A stretch of DNA of 34,722 nucleotides from Clostridia bacterium (GTDB lineage: Bacteria > Bacillota > Clostridia > Christensenellales > Aristaeellaceae). The notes beneath the pieces were generated by a model. It saw nothing but the letters and a program-made list of their open reading frames with translations. It did no database searches and was not told where the DNA came from. The DNA lies in NCBI GenBank assembly GCA_017463245.1, contig JAFTPN010000075.1, positions 1 through 34,722 of the forward strand, given 5' to 3'. Positions within the stretch are counted from its first letter, which is position 1. Each line of letters opens with the position of its first letter. The position numbers were made by a program, and so were the translations under genes. Positions 22,578-30,562 of the stretch are shown in pieces.

Positions 22578-25500
22578 ATGGGCGTAAGACTTTCTAATAT
22601 TGTGCTGAGGGTGGATGGCGGCGATAAAGCGCAGAAGACGCTGAATGACGTGAGTCGCGCGATGAGCCTGAACCAGATGGAGCTGAAGAAACTGGAAGCG
22701 GCCTATGGCCATAGCAGCAAGGATATGGACTACCTTGCCCAGCGCAGCGACCTGCTGAAGACCCGTTTGCAGGAGCAGGAAAAGGCTACGGCAGCCCTGC
22801 GGGAGACCCGAGAGAAGTACCTCGCGACCGGCAAGGCGAATCAGGATCAGCTGGACAAGCTGGACAAGCAGATCTTGCAGGCGGAAACCTCCGAGGCTCG
22901 GCTGGGGCGCCAGATCAGAGAGTGCGAGGGTGAGCTGAACAAGCAGCGCGCTGCGGCTGCGCAGGCGTCTCAGGCGCAGGAGAAGCTGGGGAAGACTGCC
23001 CAGGTGGCTGCTCAAGGTCAAAAAACGCTGGGAGAGGCTGCCAAGGCCGCGGGAAACGATGCAGACAATGCTCGGGCAAAGTGGAACAGCTTTATGGACA
23101 CGCTGGAGAAGCGCGGCGCCAAGGTCGAGAAGGTTGGCAAGGCCATGACGAAGGCTTTGACCATTCCAATCCTGGGAATGGGCGTGGCCAGCGGTACATA
23201 TGCGGTGCAGTTGGAAGATGCGCTGTATGAGACGGCTACGCTGCCGGGCTTTTTGAGCGGAACGGCAGAGCAAAAGCAGGAGCAGCTGGATGCGTACCGT
23301 GCGGCGCTGCTGGCAGGCAGCAACCACAGCCATACGGATGTGAATCAGTTGGCCAGCGCACAGTATCAGGCGATCAGTGCGGGCGTTACTCCGGAGGATA
23401 GCGCCTACTGGGCGGAGCGGGCTGCCATGGCTGCCAAGGCGGGCAAGAGTGACGCCCTGACGGTGGTGGATGGCGCCAGTAGTGTGGTGAACGCCTGGAA
23501 GGAGGCTTCTGGCGGGCTGGATCATGTGCTGGATGTGATGCTGATTGCACAAAACTTTGGCAAAACTGACGTGGGTCAGCTGGCCAGCCAGGTGGGCCAG
23601 GTGACGGGCATGGCGCCTCAGGTGGGCGTGGGCATGGAAGAAGTGTTTGCTTCCATCGCTGCCATGACGCTGGGCGGTATGAGTACCAGCGGCAGCGTGA
23701 CCGGCCTGAAGGCCGTGATGAGCAGCGTGATCAAGCCGACGGCAGAGGCCAGAGAAGAGGCAAAGAGGCTTGGCTTGGAGTTTAATACTACCGCAATGCG
23801 AAGCAAGGGATTGACCGGCTTTTTGGCTGATGTTGCGGAGAAAACCGGCATGAACGTTGATAGCCTGGGTAAGCTGTTTGGCTCTGTGGAGGGCTTGAAT
23901 CAGGTGCTGGCGCTTGGAACCAGCCAGGCAGGCGCCTATGCGGATGTACTGGGGCAAATGCGGGCTGCCAGCGGTGTGCTGGATGAGGCTTTCGAGACCC
24001 GTGTGAGCAGCCGGGCGGAGAGGCTGAGTGGATCGTTGAATCGGCTGAAGAACGCTGGGGCGGAGTTGGGCGAAGCCTTCCTGCCTGCGGTGGACATGGC
24101 TGCGGATGTGCTGGGCGGTGCTGCGGATGCCATCAGCGGTATGGACGAAGGCGCACAGAAAACGGTGATCGGGCTGGGGCTTGTAACGGCTGCGGCCGGC
24201 CCTGCCACCCGGGCAGTAGGCGCGCTGATGAAGAATATCAAAACCATTGCTTCCCTGGCGTCGAATCCCTGGGTATTGGGTGCGGTGGGGATCGGAGCAA
24301 TCGCGTGGGCGCTTTCCAGCGTCGAAACGGATGCGGAACAGCTGGAAAGGGTGTTGGGAAGCCTGAATGCGAACCTGTCGCCCGAAGCGCAGCAGAACAT
24401 CACGAATGGGATCAACGCTGGCATTGAGGCGGCCAGGAAAGACTTTGAGATCGAAGCGAAGGCCAAGGTGACGATGGACGGTGAAGCCATGCGCGCGGAA
24501 CTGCAGGGGCTGGTGAATGATACCCTGGATGATGGGGAGCTGAGCTTTGGCGAATACAGCAGCTGGCAAGCCTATGTGGAAGGCAAGCTCACGCCGGATG
24601 CGGCTGCTGGATTGAAGAGTGAAGCTACGGCGGACATTGCTGCAGAGTTGACCGCTGCGATCGGCGACATGAACAAGCTGCTGGAAGTGGTGTACCGTGC
24701 CGGCAATACGGCTACGGCGCAGGAGATTGCTGATCTTCAGACGGCCATTGAAAAGGTGCGTTCGTTGCATGAGGAAATGGATGCGCTGCGGGCTGAGATC
24801 GAAGCCGGTGAAGCTGCGAACGTTGACACTCAGGGCGATGCAGGTGAGGTTGTGGCTATGGGTCTGAGTTTGGCAGGCCAAGCAGCTGAGGCTGTGGGCT
24901 ATACTTCCGAAAAGTCTACCAAGCTGCAGGAGGCGATCGAAGCGGAGCAGAAAGAGGCGGAAGAGATCTACACGGCAGCGGTACTTGCTGCTGAGAATGA
25001 AGAACAGATCCAGGCGGCGAAGGATGAATTGGCAGCTGTGACTGCTGCCCATGAAGCTGCTCGTGAGAATGTGACTGCTTCTGCTACGGGTAGCTATGCG
25101 GCGCAATGGGCAGGCCTGGTGCAGCAGCACCCGGAAGCCTGGGCGCAGCTGCAGCCAATAGCGCAGATGCTGGACGTGCTGAGCGCCCTGGGTGCATCGA
25201 TGGACAGCAACAGGCCCGCCAGCGATGCTGTGCAGCGCATTCCGGCGGGCCTGTTGGGGTCACTGGGCTACGACTGGCTGCAGGATGAAAATGGCCTGAT
25301 GGATGTGTATATGGTTAATCAGAGTGGCGGCCTCACTATGCTGTATGATGCGATGATGACGCAGATGGATGAAGCGGCTGCGGGGGTGGATGCAAACCAC
25401 AATCCGCTTATTGAGTGGATGCAGGCGATGATTGACCAGGGCGTGGATCCTGCAAGCCTGGACACGGGTGCCTTGAGCCAGGACATGGCGGATGTGCTGC

Positions 25501-25976
25501 GATTGGTGATGGCCATGCAGGACAAGGACAACATTGGCACCGAGGCCATGGAGAGCCTGAGCGCCGGCATGAAGGAAGGCGCTGAAGGTGTGGAAGAAAC
25601 GGCTGATGAGATCGGCGATGGGGTTGAAAGCAGCCTCGCAGCGCCTGCAAAGGTGGCCAGGGGCGCCGGACAGGGCGCAGCTGACAACCTGGCGCAAGGC
25701 CTGGCCGCCGGTACGCCTGCAGCCGCTGCAGCTGCTGCAAGGTTGGCCGGCGCGGTGAGCGCTGCGCTGCAATTTGTGATGCCGGGCGCCGGGATCGAGA
25801 CTGGTGTCGGAACGCTGGCGGCCGGGGCTGTGACGAACAACAACAGCACCGACAACAGCGTGAACGTGACCATTCAGAGTGCGACCATGGGCAGCACGCA
25901 GCAGGCGAATAACCTGGCTGATCGGCTGGCCGCCTATGGCCGGATGAAGAATGCAGGCGTGGGGCTGAACGGCTGA
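22578..25976 (+). CDS. Tail tape measure protein
   Basis: 1132 residues, the longest gene. Residues about 20-190 are long coiled coils. A hydrophobic region starts near 195 (LTIPILGMGVASGTY), followed by the conserved tape-measure block (ALYETATLPG; DVGQLASQVGQVTGMAPQVG; GMSTSGSVTGLKAVMSSVI), a second hydrophobic segment (residues about 560-580, WVLGAVGIGAIAWAL) and Ala-rich helices to the end. It fixes tail length and helps DNA ejection; about 1130 residues predicts a tail of roughly 150-170 nm by the usual 0.15 nm per residue rule. It stands alone between two terminators. Confidence 0.93.
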   Translation: MGVRLSNIVLRVDGGDKAQKTLNDVSRAMSLNQMELKKLEAAYGHSSKDMDYLAQRSDLLKTRLQEQEKATAALRETREKYLATGKANQDQLDKLDKQILQAETSEARLGRQIRECEGELNKQRAAAAQASQAQEKLGKTAQVAAQGQKTLGEAAKAAGNDADNARAKWNSFMDTLEKRGAKVEKVGKAMTKALTIPILGMGVASGTYAVQLEDALYETATLPGFLSGTAEQKQEQLDAYRAALLAGSNHSHTDVNQLASAQYQAISAGVTPEDSAYWAERAAMAAKAGKSDALTVVDGASSVVNAWKEASGGLDHVLDVMLIAQNFGKTDVGQLASQVGQVTGMAPQVGVGMEEVFASIAAMTLGGMSTSGSVTGLKAVMSSVIKPTAEAREEAKRLGLEFNTTAMRSKGLTGFLADVAEKTGMNVDSLGKLFGSVEGLNQVLALGTSQAGAYADVLGQMRAASGVLDEAFETRVSSRAERLSGSLNRLKNAGAELGEAFLPAVDMAADVLGGAADAISGMDEGAQKTVIGLGLVTAAAGPATRAVGALMKNIKTIASLASNPWVLGAVGIGAIAWALSSVETDAEQLERVLGSLNANLSPEAQQNITNGINAGIEAARKDFEIEAKAKVTMDGEAMRAELQGLVNDTLDDGELSFGEYSSWQAYVEGKLTPDAAAGLKSEATADIAAELTAAIGDMNKLLEVVYRAGNTATAQEIADLQTAIEKVRSLHEEMDALRAEIEAGEAANVDTQGDAGEVVAMGLSLAGQAAEAVGYTSEKSTKLQEAIEAEQKEAEEIYTAAVLAAENEEQIQAAKDELAAVTAAHEAARENVTASATGSYAAQWAGLVQQHPEAWAQLQPIAQMLDVLSALGASMDSNRPASDAVQRIPAGLLGSLGYDWLQDENGLMDVYMVNQSGGLTMLYDAMMTQMDEAAAGVDANHNPLIEWMQAMIDQGVDPASLDTGALSQDMADVLRLVMAMQDKDNIGTEAMESLSAGMKEGAEGVEETADEIGDGVESSLAAPAKVARGAGQGAADNLAQGLAAGTPAAAAAAARLAGAVSAALQFVMPGAGIETGVGTLAAGAVTNNNSTDNSVNVTIQSATMGSTQQANNLADRLAAYGRMKNAGVGLNG

Positions 25977-25991
25977 CGCCTTGCCATAGGA

Positions 25992-26030
25992 ACAGCCCAG
26001 CGGTTTGTGCCGCTGGGCTGTGTGTTTGTC
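25992..26030 (+). terminator. Terminator after the tape measure gene
   Basis: A 12-bp perfect GC-rich stem (25992-26003 with 26010-26021, 6-nt loop), followed by the T-rich GTGTTTGTC. Confidence 0.85.
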
Positions 26031-26093
26031 AGTATTTCTTTCTTGTGGGGAGAAAACGACAGAATCACCAGGATAGCGGTTGTCGTGTGATGG

Positions 26094-26121
26094 AGAGGGT
26101 GGTGAAAGCTGCCCTCTTTTT
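26094..26121 (+). terminator. Terminator B
   Basis: AGAGGG (26094-26099) pairs with CCCTCT (26112-26117), followed by a T-rich run that leads directly into late element B. No gene lies between this and the preceding terminator, only a 70-bp stretch in which I see nothing further. Confidence 0.65.
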
Positions 26122-26124
26122 CTT

Positions 26125-26160
26125 TTGCCATCTTGCCACCATAGCGCATGGCGGGGCTAT
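26125..26160 (+). promoter_or_regulatory. Late element, copy B
   Basis: TTGCCATCTTGC..., aligned without gaps to copies A and C. It lies directly after terminator B and 29 bases before the tail chaperone start codon. In place of TATGGC it has CATGGC at the same spacing. Confidence 0.6.
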
Positions 26161-26188
26161 TGTAATGGCATGAAGGGAGGATGACCCC

Positions 26189-26548
26189 ATGCAAGAAACG
26201 ACTTTCTACGACAAGGCTGCGCCCAGTGAATGGGAAGTGGGCGGGAAAACCTACAAAATGTTCTTCTCGTTGAGGGCTGCGGCGAAGCTGGAAAGCTTGC
26301 TGGGCAAGCGTTACGACGCGATTGTGCTGGAAATGTTGCAGGTGGCGCCGGATGGTGACGGCCTGGCCCCGGCGATGAGCGTGGAGCGGCAGGCGACCAT
26401 CGTGAAGGTGCTGCTGGAAGAAGGCGGCACGCCGGTGCCCATGGCGGAGCTGATGGCCATGCGCATGATGGACTTCGCCGCCCTGGCCAGAGCTGCCCAG
26501 GCTGAAATGCTGATGAAGCAGCCCCGGGGCAGTAAAAAAAAAGCCTGA
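26189..26548 (+). CDS. Tail assembly chaperone, short form (gpG-like)
   Basis: 119 residues. The pattern YKMFFSLRAAAKLESLLGKRYD and a helical remainder (VPMAELMAMRMMDFAALARAA) fit tail assembly chaperones that coat the tape measure during tail assembly. The reading frame ends at a run of nine A (26534-26542) followed by GCC TGA. A -1 shift on that run opens the frame 26542-26736 and yields a longer GT-type product of about 182 residues. It lies downstream of the tape measure, opposite to the usual order. Confidence 0.85.
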   Translation: MQETTFYDKAAPSEWEVGGKTYKMFFSLRAAAKLESLLGKRYDAIVLEMLQVAPDGDGLAPAMSVERQATIVKVLLEEGGTPVPMAELMAMRMMDFAALARAAQAEMLMKQPRGSKKKA

Positions 26549-26736
26549 CGGAAGATGACGGTACACCCTGGAACTGGGCGCAATGGCTGCTGACCGCCCG
26601 GAAGGTGCTGAGCCTGAGCGTGGAGGAATTCTGGCAGACTACGCCAGCTGCCCTGCACGATCTGCTGAAGGCTGCAACGCAGCCAAGCGCACCGCTGGTG
26701 AAGAAAACCAAATATGCCGATGTGGCGGGATGGTAA
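26542..26736 (+). CDS. Tail chaperone T-domain, reached by -1 frameshift
   Basis: Has no start of its own. In the -1 frame after the A9 run it reads SLTEDDGTPWNWAQWLL, then VLSLSVEEFWQTTPAALHDLL, ending VAGWstop at 26734-26736. The W-x-W, LSxxEFW and TPxxLxxLL pattern is that of the T part of G-GT tail chaperones. The slip site is A AAA AAA followed by G. The fused product recruits tape measure to the tail tube; the ratio of short to long product matters in related phages. Confidence 0.85.
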   Translation, partial: SLTEDDGTPWNWAQWLLTARKVLSLSVEEFWQTTPAALHDLLKAATQPSAPLVKKTKYADVAGW

Positions 26737-26738
26737 AA

Positions 26739-26754
26739 TCCGCGACGTCGCGGA
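26739..26754. repeat. Dispersed 16-bp palindrome, copy 3
   Basis: TCCGCGACGTCGCGGA, two bases after the frameshifted stop codon, flanked by AAAA and AAAATG as in copy 1. It is followed at once by terminator C. Confidence 0.85.
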
Positions 26755-26758
26755 AAAT

Positions 26759-26783
26759 GCTCTCCAAATGTGGAGGGCTTTTT
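26759..26783 (+). terminator. Terminator C
   Basis: A 7-bp stem with one G-T pair (26759-26765 with 26772-26778), followed by TTTTT, ending the tail chaperone transcript. Confidence 0.75.
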
Positions 26784-26785
26784 GT

Positions 26786-26821
26786 TTGCCACCTTGCTGC
26801 CATGCGTTATGGTGGTGGTAG
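26786..26821 (+). promoter_or_regulatory. Late element, copy C
   Basis: TTGCCACCTTGC..., directly behind the T-run of terminator C and 25 bases before the next start codon. The TTGCCA and TATGGT boxes are 16 bp apart, as in copy A. Confidence 0.6.
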
Positions 26822-26845
26822 ATTGAGGCAAAGGGAGGCGGCGCT

Positions 26846-27085
26846 ATGTGGCGGCGGCAGATCGGCCGGGAGGGATATGTGCGCGCAGTGGGCATGGCGC
26901 GGTTTGCAGAAAGGGCGCTGGGGCGGGATCCGTATGATCCGGCAAGGTTGAGCACCAGGCGATTAAAAAGGATGCTGTGTCCCCGGGCAAAGTGTAAAAA
27001 GTGCGAGGATCAGTGTGGATATGGCCGTGAATGGCTGAGACGTAAAGCGACTGTAACGGGCGGTGAAGATAATGCTGGAAAATGA
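26846..27085 (+). CDS. Small basic Cys-containing protein before Dit (79 aa)
   Basis: ATG 26846 behind GGGAGG. Very basic, with a cysteine cluster (CPRAKCKKCEDQC) that could bind a metal. No family recognised. It overlaps the Dit gene by 14 bases, so it is co-translated with it and probably serves tail assembly. Confidence 0.6.
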   Translation: MWRRQIGREGYVRAVGMARFAERALGRDPYDPARLSTRRLKRMLCPRAKCKKCEDQCGYGREWLRRKATVTGGEDNAGK

Positions 27086-27779
27086 ATTTATGTGGCGGGG
27101 CGTGCCTTCGCGGGACATGGGTGTGGTGGTGCAGGAAATGCCTGGCTACAAGCGCCCGGCGCGGCGGTTGGACAAGGTGAGCATCCCCGGCCGCAGCGGC
27201 GAAGTGGTGCAGGACTTGTTTGGCTGTGATGTGTGGGAGGATGTGCAGTACACGCTGAACCTGGCGGTGAAGCCTGGGTACGACCGCGTGCGGGTGTTGG
27301 AATGGCTCAGCGGCGACGGGGAGCTGGTGTTGGGCAGCGTGCCGGACAGCGCGTTCCACGCCCGGATCGAGGCGGAGACGCCCAGCAATGAGATTGCACC
27401 CGGGCACCCAGGCAGCTATCTGCAGTTGGCACCCACCTTTGTGTGCAGCCCGTGGAGGTATGAACTTTTCCCGCGGGCTGCGGTGCAGCTGCTGGGTGGG
27501 GCTGCTGGGTGCAATCCCTTTGGCTTCCCTTCGCTGCCGCTGCTGCGGGTAGAAGGGACTGAGGGCGCGGTGCTGAGTGTGACGGTGGGCGCCATGACGC
27601 TGGATGTGCGGTTGACCGCCAGCAGCGCGGTGATCGATTGCGATCTGGAAACAGCCGTGGGCGCCACTACAGGTGGCGAATTTGTGCAACTGCCGCCGGG
27701 TGACTGGACGGCTGAGGTTAGTGTGACGAACGGGGAAGTTGCAAGTGTGACGTTGGAACACCGTTACAGGAGGGTATAA
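27072..27779 (+). CDS. Distal tail protein (Dit)
   Basis: 235 residues from ATG 27072 (GTG 27063 is possible). The N-terminal half shows the Dit/Siphovirus_tail pattern: RDMGVVVQEMPGYKRPARR, VSIPGRSGEVVQDL, and YDRVRVLEWLSGDGELVLG. The C-terminal half is a beta galectin-like domain with PSLPLLRVEGTEG and a final strand. It forms the hexameric ring at the tail end that carries Tal and receptor-binding proteins. It is separated from its usual partner Tal by about 5 kb. Confidence 0.88.
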   Translation: MLENEFMWRGVPSRDMGVVVQEMPGYKRPARRLDKVSIPGRSGEVVQDLFGCDVWEDVQYTLNLAVKPGYDRVRVLEWLSGDGELVLGSVPDSAFHARIEAETPSNEIAPGHPGSYLQLAPTFVCSPWRYELFPRAAVQLLGGAAGCNPFGFPSLPLLRVEGTEGAVLSVTVGAMTLDVRLTASSAVIDCDLETAVGATTGGEFVQLPPGDWTAEVSVTNGEVASVTLEHRYRRV

Positions 27780-27910
27780 AAGGCAAAATGCCGTGTCAAT
27801 GACGCATGAAAAATACGTCCGAAATGACTTTGAGTGTCGTTGCTTGTCCATTCAAAACGTTGTAAAAGGATAGTGCCGGAAATGGCCATATGAGAAGAGG
27901 AGTGAAGAAA

Positions 27911-28795
27911 ATGATTGTTGCAAACCTGAAATTTATTACCGACTTGGATCGGGGTGTGCGGATGACGATGTTGCGGAACGCCTTATTTGTAGGCGACCAG
28001 GACGCTCACCGCTTCATCGTGAGCTGCTTCCGCAACACCTCCCGTCAGCCTGTTGACCTGACCGGCGCAGGCGTGACCGGCTACTTCATCCGTGCTGATC
28101 AATCCACCGTTGTCATTGACGGCAAGGTGGAAGACAACTGCGCCGTGTTGACGCTGCCTGCCGCCTGCTATGCTAAGCAGGGCCGATTCGGCCTGGTGAT
28201 CAAGGCCAGCCTGGGTGACGTAATCCACACCATCCTGTGGGTGGAAGGCGCTGTCAGTGTGAGCCACACCGGCGCCATCATCGACCCTGGCGAGGTTGTA
28301 CCCACACTGGATGAGCTGCTGGCGCAGATCGCCGCCATGGAGATTGCTACCAACAACGCCAACCAGGCGGCACAGGATGCCGTCACCACCGCCAACGCCG
28401 CTGCCCGGGCCGCACAGAAAACGGCTTCGGATGCTGCCACCGCTGCCCAAAAGACCGCAGCCGATGCCGCCCAGGCAGCAAAGGCCACCGCAGACGCAGC
28501 AGCAGCCAGGGCCGACAAGGCGACAGGCGAACTGCAAGGCTTTGCGGATTCTATCACCGCCCAGCAGCTCCTCCAGTACGACACCATCCCCGATACGGTG
28601 CAGCAGTACACCTACAACGCTTCCGGCACCCTGACCGCCATCCAGCATATGCAGGACGGTGAACCGGTGCGGACGGATGCGTTTGCCTTTGGGGATGCGG
28701 AGATCGTGGAAACCCGTACCCTGGCAACCGGGGAAACGCTGACCATCACCACCAACCTGGACACCCTGGAAACGACTGTGGAGTATGCGGCGTAA
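27911..28795 (+). CDS. BppU-like upper baseplate protein with coiled coil
   Basis: 294 residues from ATG 27911 (AGAGGAG 8 bases upstream; ATG 27890 has none). Residues about 1-105 are beta-rich and resemble the BppU N-terminal domain, which attaches to Dit (FIVSCFRNTSRQPVDLTGAG, TILWVEGAVSVSHTG). Residues about 130-205 are an Ala-rich trimeric-type coiled coil (repeated AAQKTA and AAKATAD). The C-terminus is a short beta domain. It is likely the adaptor between baseplate and the variable receptor-binding protein encoded next. Confidence 0.75.
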   Translation: MIVANLKFITDLDRGVRMTMLRNALFVGDQDAHRFIVSCFRNTSRQPVDLTGAGVTGYFIRADQSTVVIDGKVEDNCAVLTLPAACYAKQGRFGLVIKASLGDVIHTILWVEGAVSVSHTGAIIDPGEVVPTLDELLAQIAAMEIATNNANQAAQDAVTTANAAARAAQKTASDAATAAQKTAADAAQAAKATADAAAARADKATGELQGFADSITAQQLLQYDTIPDTVQQYTYNASGTLTAIQHMQDGEPVRTDAFAFGDAEIVETRTLATGETLTITTNLDTLETTVEYAA

Positions 28796-28819
28796 GCCGA
28801 TACGGAAAGGAGAATAACA

Positions 28820-30502
28820 ATGCCTGTATCTATTTTCGAGGGGAACAAAGCCGAGCGTGTTGCTAAAGCCCTGGAGCGTCTGGCTGGTAACTCTCGTATC
28901 GACCAGACCTTTGAGGCCCTGCTGGACGGCACCAACACCAGCAAGATCTTCGGCCAATGGTGGCCGATCAGCGGCGAGGGAACGGATAGCCGCTACACCC
29001 GCCTGGAACGCTGGTTTTCCATGCTGGCGCGGTGCTGGGCTGGCAAGACCTACACCGTGCGCTGGAATGACTGGCGTGTGAGCAACGACCCCAAGGGTAC
29101 GCCCCTGGCCGACCTGGCCGACAAGGCTCCGGCTGGGTGCTACACGGAAACCGATGCCAACACCCCCGAATGGTGCGACGAGGATCCCATGACCTGGTAC
29201 GTCCGAGCCAATGCCATCAGCTTGGCAGATGGCACCATGCACATTCTGGCGGTGGAAGGTGTCGATCCTGGCTTTGATGTCAGCGGCAACATCGCCCCTG
29301 TGTACACCTTTAGCCTTGCGCTGTGGATGGCGCACTACACCGACGGCACCCATGAGTACAAGACCTGGGCGACCACCCAGCAGGGCGGTATGCGCCCCAT
29401 GGCCTGCGACGTGGCTCCCGACAACAGCAAGCGCATCATGACCTGGCACGCTTCCTTTGGCGGCAGCATGACCGCCGACGGCAAGCTGACCTCCGGCGTG
29501 GGCAATCAGCCCGCTTTCCGCGTGAGTGCCACCGCTGGCCTGACCGCCGCCCGTAAGTGGAACGCTTATGAGGGCACCTACTCCGATACCGACCGCGATC
29601 ATCTGCTGAATATGTGGCAGCTCCGGCACTTTAGCCTGGAGAACTCCGGCGAGCTGGAGGGCTGCCTGAGTTACACCTGGCAGTATACCGTGGCCATGGC
29701 CGAGGATGGTGTGACCAGCGTATTGGTGACTACGGCGCAGGCGGCCTCCATCCTCATTGGCAGCTCTGTGGAGCTGGGCAGCCATCCCGATGGTACGGAC
29801 AGCGACCGTAACACCGCCGCAAACCGTGACCTGATCGCCTACGCCAAGGTGGAACGCATCGAAACCGTGACCATCGACGGCGCGGAGTACGCCCGTGTGC
29901 ATCTGGGCATTGTGGAGCCGGTGGACATTCCTGCCACCGCGCTGCTGTCCAGTATGCCGTGGGAACCTGGCAGCACCGAGCGACTGCCTGGGCGCAAGGA
30001 TGGCAGCTTGTATAGCTGCACCAACGGCAAAACGCCTGCCCGTATCGCTGGCATTGAGGTGCTGGACGGTGCCTATGCGGTCGGCCTGGATCCCCTGTGG
30101 ATGAGCGACTACGACGAAAGCCGTACGCCCCAGAGCATCTACACCGTATACCAGTGCCGTGATAGTGAAAAGCAGTCCTCCTCGACTACCAACTATGAGG
30201 AGGTCGGCACCTTCCAGAGCGCGACCGCTGGCTGGCACTACGTCAAGCGTTTTGCCATCCGCAAAGACGGAATGCTGCTGCCGGAAGCCCTGGGCGGCTC
30301 CAGCACCACGGGCATGAAGTCTGCTTTCCGCTTCAACGCGTCCTCCGGCGTTCGCTGCCTGTGGTGCTTCGGCGCTTTGAACTTTGGCGGCAATGGCGGC
30401 GTTGCCTACGCGTATGGCAGCTACGGTCCTGGCACTGCGCACTGGTACGGGCGGCCTCGGCTTTCTGGTGCTGGGAAAAAGCGGGGTGAATGGGCGGCGT
30501 AA
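28820..30502 (+). CDS. DGR target: variable receptor-binding tail protein
   Basis: 560 residues, ATG 28820 behind AAAGGAG. Residues 1-60 are a helical attachment segment, followed by a large beta domain. The C-terminal 60 residues carry the variable repeat (codons from 30320, residue 501 on), with GVRCLWCFG, GGNGGVAYA and the WYGRPRL end typical of C-type-lectin-fold DGR targets. Twelve residues differ from the template-encoded version, nine of them at Asn (AAC/AAT) template codons, which cannot mutate to stops. By position it binds the host surface at the tail tip. The stop codon lies in the loop of an 8-bp hairpin. Confidence 0.92.
   Translation: MPVSIFEGNKAERVAKALERLAGNSRIDQTFEALLDGTNTSKIFGQWWPISGEGTDSRYTRLERWFSMLARCWAGKTYTVRWNDWRVSNDPKGTPLADLADKAPAGCYTETDANTPEWCDEDPMTWYVRANAISLADGTMHILAVEGVDPGFDVSGNIAPVYTFSLALWMAHYTDGTHEYKTWATTQQGGMRPMACDVAPDNSKRIMTWHASFGGSMTADGKLTSGVGNQPAFRVSATAGLTAARKWNAYEGTYSDTDRDHLLNMWQLRHFSLENSGELEGCLSYTWQYTVAMAEDGVTSVLVTTAQAASILIGSSVELGSHPDGTDSDRNTAANRDLIAYAKVERIETVTIDGAEYARVHLGIVEPVDIPATALLSSMPWEPGSTERLPGRKDGSLYSCTNGKTPARIAGIEVLDGAYAVGLDPLWMSDYDESRTPQSIYTVYQCRDSEKQSSSTTNYEEVGTFQSATAGWHYVKRFAIRKDGMLLPEALGGSSTTGMKSAFRFNASSGVRCLWCFGALNFGGNGGVAYAYGSYGPGTAHWYGRPRLSGAGKKRGEWAA
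30319..30466 (+). repeat. DGR variable repeat (VR)
   Basis: 148 bp matching 30595-30742. All 119 positions that are not A in the template are identical; 16 of 29 template A positions are changed (for example 30605, 30606, 30614, 30650, 30651, 30659, 30660). Changes yield C, G and T. The invariant GCGGCCTCGGCT near the 3' end (30451-30462) is the probable initiation-of-mutagenic-homing region. Confidence 0.98.
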
Positions 30503-30510
30503 GCCGCCCA
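30491..30510 (+). other. Hairpin behind VR (DGR target recognition element)
   Basis: TGGGCGGC (30491-30498) pairs perfectly with GCCGCCCA (30503-30510) around the loop GTAA. It begins 24 bases after VR. In the Bordetella phage DGR a similar hairpin with a 4-nt loop just behind VR strengthens target recognition. Here the loop contains the gene's TAA stop codon. Confidence 0.75.
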
Positions 30511-30511
30511 G

Positions 30512-30528
30512 AGGGGCGAAGGGCCCCT
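30512..30528 (+). terminator. Second hairpin behind the target gene
   Basis: AGGGGC (30512-30517) pairs with GCCCCT (30523-30528), loop GAAGG, followed by the weak ATATTG. It may be a weak terminator or part of the DGR structure. Confidence 0.5.
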
Positions 30529-30562
30529 ATATTGACTGAATCTCCTACCTGTGAATGAAAAG

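Noticed and set aside
21411-25130. Very long antisense frame (1239 codons) opposite Tal and the tape measure
   Set aside because: A shadow created by the GC-rich codon bias of the sense genes. The product is low-complexity, rich in His, Leu, Gln and Arg, and shows no domain.
27983-30442. Antisense frame of 819 codons opposite the BppU-like gene and DGR target
   Set aside because: Again a codon-bias shadow; the sense genes have ribosome sites, domains and the DGR signature.
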